From the NCBI GenBank assembly GCA_946885425.1, contig CAMPGJ010000048.1:1-8053 (forward strand): a DNA stretch of 8,053 bases, in the 5' to 3' direction. This stretch comes from an uncultured bacterium (GTDB lineage Bacteria; Patescibacteria; Microgenomatia; Levybacterales; UBA12049). This document shows positions 5,710-8,053 of the stretch, in pieces. The number at the start of each line of letters is the position of its first letter. Positions within the stretch are counted from its first letter, which is position 1. The position numbers were made by a program, and so were the translations under genes. The notes beneath the pieces are model-generated. The model did no database searches. It was not told where the DNA came from and saw only the letters and a list, made by a program, of their open reading frames with translations.

Positions 5710-6594
5710 CTAGGTGCATTGTCCATATTTCCCGGCCCAGGTGGGGAAAGGACGGCCGATCGATGCTGGAGCTGAATCCGGGCCGTTATTGGCTAAGCCA
5801 TTTCTTCCTGCAAACAAATCAACGACTTGATCTCTTCCTCCTGAAGACATTTCTTTGTCTCCGATAGCTTCGAAATGGATATGGGCACCGAATCCTTCTG
5901 CTGGTGTACGGGACCAGGCTGCGAATCCTGCCATACGCAGGCCTTGTATAGACTTGTCTATTTGTGCTCTACTCATCCCGCCTACGCTAATATCGCCCGC
6001 GCCACCACCATCATGTGTGCCTGCGCTGGCGGCAACTCCCGTGCTATAGCTGCCCTGTGTAAGTGTGAATGTCGTTCCAGCATATCTTTCTGCTGTTTGC
6101 AGCATTACTTTGGTTCTTTGATTAACAGTTTTTCCGCCATGTGTGGTTCTTGTATAGATAGCAGGTGGCTCAGGATCATTTGGTCCAGCAGGAGTGCATC
6201 CTGATGCTCCTACTACTCCTGCACCAGACGGAGAAGCGGTACCTGGTCCTGTCGCTACTGGTGTCGGTAGTTGTTTGTCAGAAGAAAGTGGAGGAGCATT
6301 GGGATCAATTGTCGGGATTAGTTTAGGAAGGATAGCTTTAAACGTTAATAGTTGCAGTGTATTTTGAGCTGGAGCAGAAATTATTTGTCCGGGTGCAGCT
6401 CCATTAGGATTTGTTTTTGGAAATTTTTCGGGGATATTACCTCCCACGAAAGCAAGTCCAAGGCAAATAATAGAAAGGCATGTAGTTACGACAAATAATG
6501 CGCCACCATCAGCTTTACCCTGCACCAGTCGGCGTAGGACACCGTTTTTTTGTTGCTTAGGATGCTTCTTTTGTTTTTTAAGTTGTTTATGCAT
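5710..6594 (-). CDS. Membrane-anchored M15/LAS-type metallopeptidase-like protein
   Basis: The 294-residue protein starts with a very basic tail (about 27 residues rich in Lys/Gln/Arg), one membrane segment at about 32-51 (ALFVVTTCLSIICLGLAFVG), then about 100 residues of Pro/Ala/Gly/Thr-rich linker and a C-terminal domain from about 145. The domain shows SAGTHDGGGAGDI (190-202) and GAHIHFE (236-242). These match the S-x-G-x-H-x-x-G-x-A-x-D and H-x-H zinc-site pattern of M15-type D,D-/L,D-peptidases, giving candidate ligands H194, D201 and H240, with H238 nearby. The likely role is trimming peptidoglycan cross-links or stem peptides outside the membrane. C133 and C293 could form a disulfide tying the domain's ends. 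Gly-rich and Trp-containing blocks (GFAAWSRT, GRNGLANNG, FPTWAG) are shared with wall-hydrolase proteins. It could also be a phage-derived endolysin domain, but the membrane anchor argues for a cell-wall enzyme. It diverges from the rRNA operon. Confidence 0.8.
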   Translation of the reverse strand: MHKQLKKQKKHPKQQKNGVLRRLVQGKADGGALFVVTTCLSIICLGLAFVGGNIPEKFPKTNPNGAAPGQIISAPAQNTLQLLTFKAILPKLIPTIDPNAPPLSSDKQLPTPVATGPGTASPSGAGVVGASGCTPAGPNDPEPPAIYTRTTHGGKTVNQRTKVMLQTAERYAGTTFTLTQGSYSTGVAASAGTHDGGGAGDISVGGMSRAQIDKSIQGLRMAGFAAWSRTPAEGFGAHIHFEAIGDKEMSSGGRDQVVDLFAGRNGLANNGPDSAPASIGRPFPTWAGKYGQCT

Positions 6595-6609
6595 GATAAA
6601 CCCTAATTT

Positions 6610-6639
6610 AGCATAGAGGATGAGGTATTCTTATGTCAA
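6610..6639 (-). promoter_or_regulatory. Promoter of the metallopeptidase-like gene
   Basis: On the minus strand, TTGACA (6639-6634, perfect) is followed after 18 bp by TATGCT (6615-6610, four of six). Expected transcription start is near 6603, leaving a leader of about 9 nt before ATG 6594 and no room for a normal Shine-Dalgarno. Confidence 0.55.
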
Positions 6640-6746
6640 CGAGAGAGGTGGCTAATGGTCTATAAAACACATATTGATCTTTTAACACAACCAACTAGGC
6701 ATGTTATACCGAGTATTAGACCAATGTTTGGCAGAGCTTTTCGGGA

Positions 6747-6774
6747 TTGACATGAGGCTAAAAAAGGTTATAAT
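6747..6774 (+). promoter_or_regulatory. Strong sigma-70-type promoter of the rRNA operon
   Basis: TTGACA (6747-6752) and TATAAT (6769-6774) are both perfect consensus boxes with a 16-bp spacer. Transcription should start near 6781, about 295 nt upstream of mature 16S. No second convincing promoter was found between here and 16S; TATAAC at 6903-6908 lacks a -35. Confidence 0.85.
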
Positions 6775-6791
6775 AGATAAACAATATGTAG

Positions 6792-6814
6792 AAGTCTTTC
6801 GCCAAAGTCTTTCG
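6792..6814 (+). repeat. Direct repeat in the rRNA leader
   Basis: The 10-mer AAGTCTTTCG occurs at 6792-6801 and again at 6805-6814, separated by three bases, immediately before the terminator-like hairpin. The junction of the two copies makes CGCCAAAG (6800-6807), the exact complement of CTTTGGCG in that hairpin. Confidence 0.7.
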
Positions 6815-6820
6815 AGTGAA

Positions 6821-6843
6821 CCTCGCCTTTGGCGGGGTTTTTT
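6821..6843 (+). terminator. Intrinsic terminator-like hairpin early in the rRNA leader
   Basis: CCTCGCC (6821-6827) pairs with GGCGGGG (6831-6837, one G-U) across a TTT loop and is followed directly by six T (6838-6843). This is a textbook intrinsic terminator shape. It lies only about 40 nt after the expected start of the rRNA transcript and upstream of boxA, so it would truncate the transcript to about 60 nt unless bypassed. Confidence 0.75.
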
Positions 6844-6911
6844 GATTTTTATGAAGGTCTTATAAAAATCGTCCTTTCAAAGCTTTTAGCGAAGAGGGAT
6901 TATATAACGTA

Positions 6912-6925
6912 GTTCTTTAACAATT
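6912..6925 (+). promoter_or_regulatory. rrn-type boxA antitermination element
   Basis: GTTCTTTAACAATT closely matches the E. coli rrn boxA (TGCTCTTTAACA, followed there by ATTT), sharing the run CTTTAACAATT. In rRNA operons boxA RNA is bound by NusB and S10 and protects transcription from early termination. Here it sits about 150 nt upstream of 16S, the expected part of the leader. Confidence 0.75.
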
Positions 6926-6956
6926 GAAGTACACTTTAGACAGCAAACATTAGAAA

Positions 6957-6982
6957 ATCGAGTACTAGCAATAGTATTCGAT
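6957..6982 (+). other. Leader hairpin 1
   Basis: ATCGAGTACT (6957-6966) pairs with AGTATTCGAT (6973-6982) with one G-U pair and a six-base loop. There is no T-run after it, so it is a structural or processing element rather than a terminator. Confidence 0.6.
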
Positions 6983-7006
6983 AATCAGGATGTGGTAGGA
7001 ATTTTA

Positions 7007-7033
7007 TCGGGTTTTTCCTCAAAAGAAACCCGA
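7007..7033 (+). other. Leader hairpin 2
   Basis: TCGGGTTT (7007-7014) is fully complementary to AAACCCGA (7026-7033), with an 11-base loop. No U-tract follows. It lies about 43 nt before 16S and may take part in pre-rRNA folding or cleavage. Confidence 0.6.
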
Positions 7034-7075
7034 AGACAGAGTCTATAAGTCATTTGACAAAGGACTCCGTCGAAT

Positions 7076-8053
<978 letters not shown>

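Larger units (their letters stand above)
6844..7075 (+). other. rRNA leader region without genes
   Basis: Between the leader terminator and mature 16S there is no credible coding frame. The region holds the boxA element, two stable hairpins (listed separately) and a short inverted pair GAGTC (7039-7043)/GACTC (7063-7067) just before 16S that could belong to a processing structure. The other half of any RNase III stem would lie 3' of 16S, outside the window. The gap further upstream, 6640-6746, shows nothing beyond the two divergent promoters. Confidence 0.6.

Noticed and set aside
5855..6204. Two plus-strand ORFs (64 and 109 codons) over the peptidase gene
   Set aside because: They are shadows of the minus-strand frame that carries the zinc-site motifs; their Cys/Ser-rich translations show no family features.
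6657..6722. Inverted repeat GGTCTA ... TAGACC between the divergent promoters
   Set aside because: It is only 6 bp with a 54-base gap, within chance expectation; not enough to call an operator.
7054..7059. TTGACA just before 16S as a second rRNA promoter
   Set aside because: A -10 at the right distance would fall inside mature 16S and none is present.

Overview
The window looks like chromosomal DNA from a Candidate Phyla Radiation (CPR/Patescibacteria) bacterium, most likely of the Microgenomates (OP11) type. The evidence is a divergent 16S rRNA gene with altered 341, 515 and 806 signature positions and an extra hairpin in helix 26, TopA with a YHRTDS active-site motif, small membrane-anchored proteins with short domains, short mRNA leaders, and palindromic low-complexity repeats between genes. 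TGA ends topA, so the UGA-as-glycine code of Gracilibacteria does not apply. The lineage call comes from pattern recognition, not a tree.

Layout. Bases 2-343 hold the end of a von Willebrand factor A-type protein (5' end outside the window). Bases 380-1402 (+) encode a betaine-homocysteine-methyltransferase-like enzyme, and 1456-3519 (+) encode DNA topoisomerase I. A short heptad-repeat spacer separates topA from two convergent minus-strand genes, 4153-4956 and 3561-4151. These form a two-gene unit of membrane-anchored, probably extracytoplasmic proteins, separated by one base. A divergent promoter region (about 4977-5039) serves this pair and a small SpoU/TrmH-type RNA 2'-O-methyltransferase (5049-5582, +), whose mRNA appears almost leaderless. 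A 125-bp imperfect palindrome of heptad repeats lies between it and a convergent minus-strand gene (5710-6594) for a membrane-anchored metallopeptidase-like protein. The remaining third is the start of an rRNA operon: a strong promoter (6747-6774), a leader with an early terminator-like hairpin that has a competing alternative pairing, an rrn-type boxA, two further hairpins, and 16S rRNA from about 7076 to the window end (about E. coli position 930).

Themes. The genes form no single pathway. There is information processing (topA, RNA methyltransferase, 16S), cell-surface proteins (vWA, the paired anchored proteins, the peptidase) and one isolated metabolic enzyme. The most striking feature is a roughly 104-nt heptad-repeat palindrome inside 16S at the tip of helix 26. 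It has the same architecture as the intergenic palindrome at 5583-5708, which suggests that a repeat element of this kind has invaded the rRNA gene. The rRNA leader, with a possible terminator/antiterminator switch upstream of boxA, is the second point of interest.
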